6,024 bases of DNA from an uncultured Trueperaceae bacterium (GCA_937907415.1 CALCHY010000275.1:1-6024); one strand, 5' to 3'; positions 1 to 5,189 are shown, numbered from the stretch's first letter. Translations and numbers: made by a program. The notes: generated from the sequence alone by a model not told the origin.

Positions 1-426
1 GACTTCGAGGTTGACGCGGACGGCGATGAGCCGCCCGGCGGGGCCGACTGCGTCTAGGCGCTCGTGGCCGGTGACGCGGAAACGAGTGAGGGGCTGAGTG
101 AGGGCGGGGTCGCGATGCCAGGTCGCGGCGATGTCTTCGACGCGGTCGAGCACCTCTGCCGCCTGGAAGATGGTGGCGGCATAGATGGTGGCGTCGAGGA
201 GCCACGTGGCGAGCTCGCGGCTGGGTTCGATCGCGTCGCCGCCGGCGAAGGAGAGGATGAGGGCGGGCACGGGCAGGTCGTCGATGCGAATGTCGTCGCC
301 TAGGATGCGTGCGCCAGCGGCAATGCTCTGCGCGCCGAGCTGGTGACCCAGGTAGGTCCGCAGCGGCGCGTTCGAGGCTAGCGTCGAGTGGACGGCCCTG
401 AGGACGTTAGCTCGGTTACCGGCCAC
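1..426 (-). CDS. Tail-terminator-like neck/tail completion protein (3' end beyond window)
   Basis: The frame is open for 142 codons, from a GTG at 426-424 to the left edge, with no stop, so the C-terminus is missing. The start is chosen because GGAGG (436-432) sits 5 nt upstream and no ATG exists near it. The gene overlaps the upstream gp10-like gene by 11 nt, the same arrangement as at the next junction. The protein begins MAGNRANVLRAVH and has an N-terminal helix, a middle with DDLPVPALILSF (about residues 49-60), an acidic helical stretch (AAEVLDRVEDIA) and a beta-like end (RLIAVRVNLEV). Small alpha/beta proteins of about 130-160 residues at this position, after a gp10-like gene, are usually tail terminators (lambda gpU or HK97 gp11 role), which cap the tail tube and join it to the head. 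The role is inferred mainly from position and shape; no diagnostic motif is visible. A short direct repeat (11 bp, 168-178 and 183-193) encodes the repeated A-T-I segment. Confidence 0.72.
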   Translation of the reverse strand, partial: MAGNRANVLRAVHSTLASNAPLRTYLGHQLGAQSIAAGARILGDDIRIDDLPVPALILSFAGGDAIEPSRELATWLLDATIYAATIFQAAEVLDRVEDIAATWHRDPALTQPLTRFRVTGHERLDAVGPAGRLIAVRVNLEV

Positions 427-1045
427 GGCTGCCTCCGGCGAGGAATCCGCGCTTGTAGACCTCGAGCGGGATGCTCGTGATCTGCTCGGCGGTGGGCTGC
501 AAGATGGGGTGACCGACTTTGCCTTGCGTCAGGAACTTGCTGGTACCGCCCTTGGTGTGCCAGTGCCGCGTGACGAACCGCCGGCCCCTATATAGGCGGC
601 CGGTGGCGCCACCCTGCGCGGATTGGAGGCTGCTGCCGGGCCCGCCGACGTAGAGGCCCATGCTCACGCTGGTGCCGCGCGCCTTGAGGTTGATCCTGGC
701 GCGGGCCTTGCCGGGCGTGACCTTGCCGCGCACGGCTTGCCCGTTGCGGAGGATGCCCGCCCCGTGCCGCTGCATCCAGACGCCGATGTACTTGCTCGGC
801 ACCCAGTGCGGCTTGAAGCCGAGCTCGAGATGGACGGCGTGAGGCGCCGACTTCTCGGGGATGCCCCACAAGACGCTGCGACCATCCTGGCTCTTGGTCT
901 GCGTGATGGAGTTGCGCCTCGTGCCGTTGTCCGTGTGCCTGGTGGCCAGCACCTTGGCGCGGTTGGTGAGCTCGACACCCACGGCGTAGAGGCCGTTCTG
1001 CTGCCGTCTGCGTAGCTCGGCGAGGACTGCTCGGTCAAGTGGCAC
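416..1045 (-). CDS. HK97 gp10-like neck/tail completion protein
   Basis: The predicted protein has 209 residues. The start is GTG 1045-1043, preceded by GGAGG at 1057-1053 (7-nt spacing). An in-frame ATG further upstream would add 24 Pro/Ser-rich residues but would lie deep in the preceding gene. The family pattern is visible: a Thr/Asn-rich stretch with RRNSI (43-47), comparable to the usual 'G-x-L-x-x-S-I' region; a beta strand; HAVHLELGF (69-77), comparable to the usual 'YA-x-x-(V/L)E-x-G'; and a C-terminal GHPILQPTAEQI (178-189), matching the usual 'HPfl.PA'. HK97 gp10-type proteins act at the head-tail joint or in tail completion. At 209 residues it is longer than the roughly 130-150 usual for the family. 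The extra length is a basic, glycine-rich stretch between about 95 and 170. The gene overlaps the stopper gene by 11 nt at its start and the next gene by 11 nt at its end, so coupled translation is likely. The family call is fairly firm; the exact structural role is inferred. Confidence 0.8.
   Translation of the reverse strand: MPLDRAVLAELRRRQQNGLYAVGVELTNRAKVLATRHTDNGTRRNSITQTKSQDGRSVLWGIPEKSAPHAVHLELGFKPHWVPSKYIGVWMQRHGAGILRNGQAVRGKVTPGKARARINLKARGTSVSMGLYVGGPGSSLQSAQGGATGRLYRGRRFVTRHWHTKGGTSKFLTQGKVGHPILQPTAEQITSIPLEVYKRGFLAGGSRGR
432..436 (-). promoter_or_regulatory. Shine-Dalgarno GGAGG deciding the GTG start at 426
   Basis: Minus-strand GGAGG lies 5 nt upstream of GTG 426-424, inside the last codons of the gp10-like gene. 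No ATG lies nearby in the frame, so this site fixes the start of the last, partial gene. Confidence 0.7.
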
Positions 1046-1352
1046 TGTGCGGCCTCCGTCCGAGCGCAAGGCGCCACTCGCTGCTGGTGAGGGCGGTGGC
1101 GAGCACCTGGTAGTCACCAGCGAGGGCGTGAGTGGCCACGCTGACGCGGGTGGCGACGCTTAGGTTGACTTGCGTGTGGACGTGCAGCTCGCCCGTGAGG
1201 ATGCCCTCCAGGGCGGCTTCGCGCTCCCAGTTGCGGTGCGGAGCGCCCAAGTAGGCGGGGCCTTCCCATAGGGCTGCGGACGACTCGCTGGCCTTGTGCC
1301 CGTGATCGAGCACGTCCTCGTCCTTGTAGACCTTGACGGTGCAGTTGACCAT
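1035..1352 (-). CDS. Head-closure / stopper-like protein
   Basis: The protein has 105 residues and starts at ATG 1352-1350. The start shares one base with the upstream stop (TGATG), a classic stop-restart coupling signal; no strong SD is visible. The N-terminal strand is followed by a Trp/Gly-containing loop region. The second half is beta-rich (TQVNLSVATRVSVATH), then AGDYQVLATAL (78-88), resembling the 'GD-x-y-x-V' strand near the end of SPP1 gp16/HK97-type head-closure proteins. These small beta-barrel proteins form the ring under the adaptor that plugs the filled head and gives the tail its docking surface. Size and place, directly after the adaptor and before the gp10-like gene, fit well. 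Sequence evidence alone is weak, and a minor tail-joining protein of another family is possible. Confidence 0.6.
   Translation of the reverse strand: MVNCTVKVYKDEDVLDHGHKASESSAALWEGPAYLGAPHRNWEREAALEGILTGELHVHTQVNLSVATRVSVATHALAGDYQVLATALTSSEWRLALGRRPHSAT
1053..1057 (-). promoter_or_regulatory. Shine-Dalgarno GGAGG deciding the GTG start at 1045
   Basis: Minus-strand GGAGG is 7 nt upstream of GTG 1045-1043 and lies within the end of the stopper gene. It favours this start over the upstream in-frame ATG at 1117, which would create an 83-nt overlap. Confidence 0.65.
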
Positions 1353-1909
1353 CAGGCGACCGCCACGCTGCTGAGCCAGGGGCGCAGGAGCACCTCGGCG
1401 GCGGGGACGGGGAACGCATCACGGCGCTCCGTGCCGCTGAAGTCGCCGAGACTCACGAAGTCGTACCGCGAGCGCTCGGCGTCGGCGAGGCTGAGGTAAT
1501 GCTGCGCTAGGAGTGACGCGGCGCGGTTGACGGCGGCAGGAATCGTAACGATGCCGCGCGTGACCTCCACGCGGTACGTGGCCGGCCGCCACGGGAGTTG
1601 GTCCCAGGAGCTGTCGAACAGCTCGAGCCCGAACTTGGCGAGTTGGAACATCTCGCTGGCGCCGATGGTCGGAACCACGTCCTCGACGGACGTCACGTCT
1701 CGAGGCAGGCGCAGCAGGTAGGAGGCGGCCGTGAGGCGCACCGTTAGCGTCTCTGCCTTGCTGGATCCCCACGTGAGCCGCGTGCGGGTCTCGATGACCT
1801 GCTCCGCGAACGCCATCGCGGCCGCCAGGTTGTTTGGCAGCACCGCGGGCGGCGCCGGCGGGGTGTAGCCCGCCAGAGGCAGCACCACTTGGGGATCCAA
1901 CCAGCTCAC
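1352..1909 (-). CDS. Head-tail adaptor (HK97 gp6 / SPP1 gp15-like connector)
   Basis: The protein has 185 residues. The start is GTG 1909-1907, which overlaps the upstream stop as GTGA (4 nt). A GGGAGG (1925-1920) lies 10 nt upstream. Visible order: a Pro-rich N-terminus; a long helix with NLAAAMAFAEQVIE (27-40); beta strands with TYRVEVTRGIVTIPAAV (111-127); a second long helix ASLLAQHYLSLADAERSRYD (131-150); then SLGDFSG (153-159) and a terminal helix AEVLLRPW (171-178). The combination of 'P-x-x-[VL]-x-x-A' helix, basic/tyrosine segment, 'GDFS' loop and 'LLRPW' end is characteristic of head-tail connector proteins that form the 12-fold ring below the portal. Position, two genes after the decoration gene and just before the stopper, agrees with this. 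The family-level call is good. Confidence 0.78.
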   Translation of the reverse strand: MSWLDPQVVLPLAGYTPPAPPAVLPNNLAAAMAFAEQVIETRTRLTWGSSKAETLTVRLTAASYLLRLPRDVTSVEDVVPTIGASEMFQLAKFGLELFDSSWDQLPWRPATYRVEVTRGIVTIPAAVNRAASLLAQHYLSLADAERSRYDFVSLGDFSGTERRDAFPVPAAEVLLRPWLSSVAVA

Positions 1910-2136
1910 TGCGGCTTGACCTCCCGGAGGTCGTACGTGGCTTGCAGGCGGTCGAAGGACTCGCGGGTCATGAGGCGCGGCGTGAAGCCGTCGTAGATGA
2001 CCTCGCCGAGCATGATGCGGCCCGCCGCGCCGCGCCCACCGACGATGACCAGCACCTGCTCAGACGCAGGCTTAGGGGCGGGGGTGACCGCAGGCGCAGC
2101 CTCCCCTTTGCCCTTCGCGGTGGGCTTCTTGCTCAT
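1906..2136 (-). CDS. Small Lys/Ala/Pro-rich protein of the head operon, function unknown
   Basis: The protein has 76 residues and starts at ATG 2136-2134, overlapping the upstream stop as ATGA. No strong SD is visible (a GGGG run lies a little upstream), so it probably depends on coupling. Residues 1-27 are low complexity and basic (MSKKPTAKGKGEAA, then Pro/Ala), probably disordered. Residues 28-49 are hydrophobic and Gly-rich (VLVIVGGRGAAG, then IMLGEVIYDGF), and the end is FDRLQATYDLREV. Small proteins with a charged disordered N-terminus and a compact C-terminus often sit between the capsid/decoration genes and the connector genes of siphophages and are mostly unassigned. I do not recognise the family. 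The third-position GC preference and the overlaps at both ends (4 nt each) support a real gene. Confidence 0.75.
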   Translation of the reverse strand: MSKKPTAKGKGEAAPAVTPAPKPASEQVLVIVGGRGAAGRIMLGEVIYDGFTPRLMTRESFDRLQATYDLREVKPQ

Positions 2137-2726
2137 AGGCCAGCCCCGAGCGTGACTTTCTTCCAACCGCTCGTGTCGTCCACGGTGCAGTCGGTGACGG
2201 CGAACCACGCGGCGGTGCCGTCGGACCGCCATGCGCCAGCCGGCGCGGGGGTGCCGAGCACGCGGTTCACCCCGCCCGCCAGCGTGCCGGACCCGGACAC
2301 GGTGATGGCCGTGCTCGACTTGGCAAGCGCGACGGCGTTGCCGGCCACGCCAGCCGCAACCGCGGTGACGGTGATGGTGTCGGTGCTGGTCGCCTCGACC
2401 GTGACGCCTTCTGCGGCGGCCACCGCCTGGAGGGCAGCGAGGGCGTTATCGCGGGTCGCGGTGGCGGACCCGCCGATCTCGACCTCGCCCGCAGCGGGGG
2501 TGCCGCTGACGAGCTTGAGGGTGGTCTCGCCGACAGTGAACGTGTCGTTGGCGGTGCCTGCCGCGGTGAACTTGAGGGTGCCGCTGGCGTTGGCGTTTGC
2601 GACGGCCTTGACGGGCGCGCCGGCCTGCCCGATCGCGGCTTGCGCGTAGCGGGCGAGGGCGCCGAGCTGCTGCAGCTCAGCACCCCCCACGCCCGCCTGC
2701 TCAGTGACCGTGGGGACCCCGGCCAC
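2133..2726 (-). CDS. Probable head decoration / virion surface protein with beta-sandwich domain
   Basis: The protein has 197 residues. The start chosen is GTG 2726-2724, 2 nt after the capsid stop, with AAGAAGG about 7 nt upstream. A longer version starting at 2777 would overlap the capsid gene and add only a basic Arg-rich run, so it is rejected. A helical head (about 17-34, ELQQLGALARYAQAAIG) precedes a Thr/Ala/Gly-rich beta domain (about 48-153). In that domain are SGTLKFTAAGTANDTFTVG, VEIGGSAT, a helix NALAALQAV, DTITVTAVAAGVAGNA and SGTLAGG. This strand-helix-strand pattern ('vtI...G', 'IG.t...nlaaai', 'vtvtA...G.aGNa', 'tL.GG') is a recurring domain in phage virion proteins. The C-terminus (WRSDGTAAWFAV, then TSGWKKVTL) looks like a further small beta unit. 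Lying directly after the major capsid gene, it is probably a decoration or capsid-stabilising protein. The role is inferred from place; the domain style is seen. Confidence 0.68.
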   Translation of the reverse strand: MAGVPTVTEQAGVGGAELQQLGALARYAQAAIGQAGAPVKAVANANASGTLKFTAAGTANDTFTVGETTLKLVSGTPAAGEVEIGGSATATRDNALAALQAVAAAEGVTVEATSTDTITVTAVAAGVAGNAVALAKSSTAITVSGSGTLAGGVNRVLGTPAPAGAWRSDGTAAWFAVTDCTVDDTSGWKKVTLGAGL

Positions 2727-2728
2727 GG

Positions 2729-4264
2729 TCAGGCCTTCTTCTGAATGCCGGCGTGCCGCACGACGGCGGTCGGCCACTCGTAACCCAAGCCCACGAACTC
2801 CTGCAGTTGGATGGCCGTCACGAAGTTCGGGAGGCGGATGGGTTCAATGCGGATGGTGAGGCCGTCACCGATGGCGATGAAGTCGCGATGCACGAGGTAG
2901 GCGGTGGAGCAGCTGCCGTCGGTGGTTTGGTCGAAGTCCTCGTTGGTGGGGAGGACGTTGATGCCGAACACGTCGATGCCGCGGTACCGCCCGACGGGGG
3001 TGGGGCCGGGGACGGTGGCGCGGTCCTGCGCGTACTGGTCACCCAAGGCGGTGGCGCGGGCCGCGCGGATCTCCGCGAAGTCATCCGCCCGCTCCAGCGG
3101 GAGGTAGTAGGCGAGGCGCGAAGGGTTGCTGCGGAACGCGGCGGGCATGGCGCGCAGCATGGCGTTCAGGGTGTTCTCGCTGAAGGCCGTGCCGGTCGCG
3201 CTGCCGGTGACGGGGTTGGAGTCCGTGACGCCCGTCTGGTTCTTGAGCCCGTAGAACGTGGCGGGGTCGTTGCCGGCTTTCGTGCTGAGCCAGAAGGCGC
3301 GGTCCTCGGCGGCCTGAGCGGCGCCGCGGAACTCCGGCAGGAGGTATTCGCTGACGAACCGAGCGCCGCTCGCGTTGAAGAGCAGGAACGAGTCCGCCAC
3401 CTTCGTGGCGCCGTTGAGCTCCGTCACCTCGATGGGGAACGTGTCGAGCGTCGGGTCGGACGGCGTGATGTCCGTCAAGGACCCGGTGCTGGGCGTGTTC
3501 TGACGGTTCCACTGGAACGAGAGGCCGCTGCGGTCGAAGCGCGGGAAGTCGATCTTCTTCGCGCCGCTCATGGGCAAGGACCGCATGTGGTTGCGGAAGA
3601 CGATGTCCGGCGCGGGCTTCACCGCGAACTGCCGCGCCAACTCCTCCATGATGACGGTGCCGTTACCCTCGATGGTCAGGGCGCGCTCGCTGATTCCGGC
3701 GTCCCGGAGGATGTTCGCGACCTCTTGCCGGTCCTGAGCCGTGACTTCTTGGCGGGTGGCTTGCTTGAGGACGGTGCGGGTCAGGACCTCACTGAGGACC
3801 TGCTCGGGTTCCATGCGGCCGCTGCGGACGCGAATGCCGCTCGCGATGGCAGCGAGGGGGTTCTCGGGTTGCCGCGCGAGGTGCGCGAGGCGCTCCTGAA
3901 TGCGGGCGTCGAGAGCAGCGTCGTCCGTCGCCTGCGTGGGCGCGGCGGCCGTAGCGGGCTCCTGGGCGGTCGTGCGGGCCTGCACAGCCGGAGTCGGGGC
4001 CGGAGTCGCCACGGGCGCTTGTGGGGCGGCCTGGGCGGCCTCGTTGACGTTCACGGTGACGGCTCCGCCGCCGAACAGGCGACGGAACAGGCCGGGCTTG
4101 TCCTCGGACTCGACGAGCGTGCCCTCGACGGGCTCGCCCTCGATGCGCGACCGCACCTCAGGTGCGAGCGCCGCGAAGTCCGCCTTGGCCTTCGCGTCGG
4201 CGTCGGCTTGCGTCTGGCCCTCCGCGACGAGTTGCGCCGCGCGAGCCTGGATCCACTTGTTCAT
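2729..4264 (-). CDS. Major capsid protein, HK97 fold, from internal in-frame start
   Basis: ATG 4264-4262 lies within the fused frame (codon 262) and is preceded by AAGGAGG at 4276-4270 with 5-nt spacing, the strongest ribosome site in the window. The product has 511 residues, a usual size for an unprocessed HK97-type capsid protein. In its own numbering, residues 1-60 are charged and helical (delta/scaffold-like, MNKWIQARAAQ). Residues 73-115 are an Ala/Pro/Thr/Gln-rich linker. Residues 116-185 are helical (RIQERLAHLARQ, ATRQEVTAQDRQEVANIL). The shell fold runs from about 198, with FRNHMRSLP (222-230), FPRFDRSGLSFQWNRQ (239-254), AFWLSTKAGNDP (323-334), YYLPLERADDF (385-395), GIDVFGINVLPT (428-439) and HRDFIAIGDGLTIRIEP (458-474). 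It forms the capsid shell, and the N-terminal part would be removed by the protease during maturation. The protein family is clear. Independent initiation at 4264 is inferred from the SD and the position at the domain border. Confidence 0.8.
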   Translation of the reverse strand: MNKWIQARAAQLVAEGQTQADADAKAKADFAALAPEVRSRIEGEPVEGTLVESEDKPGLFRRLFGGGAVTVNVNEAAQAAPQAPVATPAPTPAVQARTTAQEPATAAAPTQATDDAALDARIQERLAHLARQPENPLAAIASGIRVRSGRMEPEQVLSEVLTRTVLKQATRQEVTAQDRQEVANILRDAGISERALTIEGNGTVIMEELARQFAVKPAPDIVFRNHMRSLPMSGAKKIDFPRFDRSGLSFQWNRQNTPSTGSLTDITPSDPTLDTFPIEVTELNGATKVADSFLLFNASGARFVSEYLLPEFRGAAQAAEDRAFWLSTKAGNDPATFYGLKNQTGVTDSNPVTGSATGTAFSENTLNAMLRAMPAAFRSNPSRLAYYLPLERADDFAEIRAARATALGDQYAQDRATVPGPTPVGRYRGIDVFGINVLPTNEDFDQTTDGSCSTAYLVHRDFIAIGDGLTIRIEPIRLPNFVTAIQLQEFVGLGYEWPTAVVRHAGIQKKA

Positions 4265-5047
4265 CTGCCCCTCCTTGTGGGGTCTCGCGCGCTGGGACCG
4301 CCCCAGGCCGAGGAGTGTGTGCCGCTCGAGGTGAGCGCGGGCTCTGTCCGCCACCTGCGCAGCCGTGAGGCTGGCGAAGGGCGGGATGGTGACGCGACCG
4401 GCTTCGAGGTCCTCGAGCGCGCGCCGGAGTTGGGTTTCGTCCACGGAGTGGCTGCGGGTGTCGTGGTGAGGCAGCCACGCGAGCTGCGCCACCTGGTCAG
4501 GGTCAGTGATGTCGCCGTTCAGGACCTTGGGGTCCACGACCGCGAAGGCCCACAGTGCAGGCAAAGCACGCAACGCGAGCACGTCCGCTCCTGGCACGCC
4601 AGGCACGTCCACGAGCGAGAGGCCGGTGTGCTCAGGCTCCGGCGACAGGCGGTGGTAGACCTCGGCCTGCGTAGCGCCGGCGTACGCGCGTTGCTCGGTC
4701 TCGACCGGCACGAACTCAAGCGAAGCGCTGTTGATCTTGCCGGAGGTGACGAGGGCCATCACTCGCGGGTCGAGCACCTGCACCTCAACCTCGAGCTGCG
4801 GCGTCCAGTCAACGCGGACGGCCCGGCCGATGTTCGGCTGGCCCTCGATACCGCGGAGCTCAGGCAGGTTGTGCTGAAGGGAGACCGTCCTATGCTGCCT
4901 GTACCCGGCCCACCAGTCGCGCATGAGCGCCTCGGCGGTGATGACCGTCCCGTAGTGGTCGACGAGCCGGTCGTTGCTGGCGCGCACTAGGACCGTGTCG
5001 CCGCTCCCGGCGCGGACCGTCAGGTCAACACGACGACGCTCCACCAC
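2729..5047 (-). CDS. Prohead protease-major capsid protein fusion (HK97 type)
   Basis: A single uninterrupted frame encodes 772 residues from GTG 5047. Residues 1-165 look like an HK97-family prohead serine protease: an N-terminal strand; H59 in SLQHNLPEL; a PNIGRAV turn (71-77); S109 in INSASLEF (105-112, the usual 'S-x-G-F' site); and SLVDVPGVPGAD (144-155), the usual 'SlV..PA.p.A' segment. H59 and S109 are the candidate catalytic pair. Residues 185-245 (WLPHHD, then a helix ending in AHLERHTLLGL) resemble an appendix seen in other phage proteases. From 262 onward the sequence is an HK97-fold capsid protein with its delta domain. A separate capsid could also start at 4264 (listed separately). 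The start is uncertain: GTG 5047 has no SD, while the frame stays coding-like up to an ATT at 5101 that has GGAGGG 6 nt upstream (see findings). Normally the protease and capsid are two genes. A single-base error hiding a stop cannot be excluded. Confidence 0.82.
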   Translation of the reverse strand: MVERRRVDLTVRAGSGDTVLVRASNDRLVDHYGTVITAEALMRDWWAGYRQHRTVSLQHNLPELRGIEGQPNIGRAVRVDWTPQLEVEVQVLDPRVMALVTSGKINSASLEFVPVETEQRAYAGATQAEVYHRLSPEPEHTGLSLVDVPGVPGADVLALRALPALWAFAVVDPKVLNGDITDPDQVAQLAWLPHHDTRSHSVDETQLRRALEDLEAGRVTIPPFASLTAAQVADRARAHLERHTLLGLGRSQRARPHKEGQMNKWIQARAAQLVAEGQTQADADAKAKADFAALAPEVRSRIEGEPVEGTLVESEDKPGLFRRLFGGGAVTVNVNEAAQAAPQAPVATPAPTPAVQARTTAQEPATAAAPTQATDDAALDARIQERLAHLARQPENPLAAIASGIRVRSGRMEPEQVLSEVLTRTVLKQATRQEVTAQDRQEVANILRDAGISERALTIEGNGTVIMEELARQFAVKPAPDIVFRNHMRSLPMSGAKKIDFPRFDRSGLSFQWNRQNTPSTGSLTDITPSDPTLDTFPIEVTELNGATKVADSFLLFNASGARFVSEYLLPEFRGAAQAAEDRAFWLSTKAGNDPATFYGLKNQTGVTDSNPVTGSATGTAFSENTLNAMLRAMPAAFRSNPSRLAYYLPLERADDFAEIRAARATALGDQYAQDRATVPGPTPVGRYRGIDVFGINVLPTNEDFDQTTDGSCSTAYLVHRDFIAIGDGLTIRIEPIRLPNFVTAIQLQEFVGLGYEWPTAVVRHAGIQKKA
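4265..4276 (-). promoter_or_regulatory. Internal near-consensus ribosome binding site for the capsid protein
   Basis: On the minus strand AAGGAGG (4276-4270) is followed by GGCAG and ATG (4264-4262). It is read as codons K-E-G-Q inside the protease-capsid frame, yet matches the anti-SD at seven consecutive bases with ideal spacing. It lies at the protease/capsid domain boundary, where a gene start would normally be. Confidence 0.75.
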
Positions 5048-5106
5048 GGCGGTGGCCGGGGCGGAGCGGAACCTGAGCGGGTTGTTTCGGCGTCCAGAAA
5101 TGACAA

Positions 5107-5147
5107 GCCCTCCGGGTGCAGTTGATTACCACTGCGGCCCGGAGGGC
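5107..5147 (-). promoter_or_regulatory. GC-rich hairpin upstream of the protease-capsid frame
   Basis: An inverted repeat pairs 5107-5116 with 5138-5147 (10 bp, GC-rich) and 5118-5122 with 5131-5135 (5 bp), with a small internal mismatch (1 versus 2 nt) and an 8-nt loop (5123-5130). In the minus-strand transcript the 3' arm contains GGAGGG, so folding would hide an SD sequence. The arm is followed by CTTGTCATTTCT, which is only a weak U tract. It could be an attenuator/intrinsic terminator, an mRNA 5'-end stabiliser, or an SD-masking element. If the promoter-like site upstream is real, it begins about 8 nt after the transcript start, which favours the last two. Confidence 0.75.
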
Positions 5148-5154
5148 CAAGAAC

Positions 5155-5189
5155 TACGGGAAGTTTAGCACGAGACGCACGCGCGTCAA
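5155..5189 (-). promoter_or_regulatory. Sigma70-like promoter candidate for the capsid operon
   Basis: On the minus strand TTGACG (5189-5184, 5 of 6 to the -35 consensus) is followed after 16 nt by TAAACT (5167-5162, 4 of 6 to the -10). TGC directly precedes the latter, as in an extended -10. The expected transcript start is about 5155, an A. The -35 overlaps the stop codon of the minor head protein gene. This is one of few AT-richer spots in a GC-rich region, and it lies in the only gap of the module, directly before the protease-capsid genes. It is a sequence match only; the host's sigma factor preferences are unknown. Confidence 0.48.

Noticed and set aside
168..193. 11-bp direct repeat as a recombination or binding site
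   Set aside because: It lies inside a coding frame and is explained by the repeated Ala-Thr-Ile codons. There is no third copy or symmetry.
64..303. Plus-strand 79-codon frame near the left edge
   Set aside because: It lies opposite a minus-strand frame that is open throughout, has a GGAGG-led GTG start and continues the operon. The plus frame is Gly/Glu-rich without features.
1834..2649. Plus-strand open frame of 271 codons opposite the decoration and small-protein genes
   Set aside because: Composition is a shadow of the minus-strand codons (Ala/Val/Thr/Pro-rich) and it has no recognisable domain. The opposite strand has a consistent chain of overlapping genes.
2753..4990. Plus-strand open frame of 745 codons antisense to the protease-capsid gene
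   Set aside because: Long antisense frames are common opposite GC-rich genes with strong third-position bias. The translation is low-complexity (Gly, Arg, Val, Glu and Leu rich) with no family motif, and the minus strand encodes clear phage proteins.
5020..5106. Short TTG-started frame (28 codons) just after the GGAGGG in the leader, as a possible leader peptide
   Set aside because: The TTG is only about 1-2 nt from the SD, too close for efficient initiation, and the peptide shows no regulatory codon run.
5107..5147. Hairpin as a plain intrinsic terminator ending the upstream transcript
   Set aside because: The stem is strong but the following tract is a weak U run, and a full stop here would cut the capsid genes off from upstream late transcription. 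Partial attenuation remains possible, so it was listed as regulatory instead.
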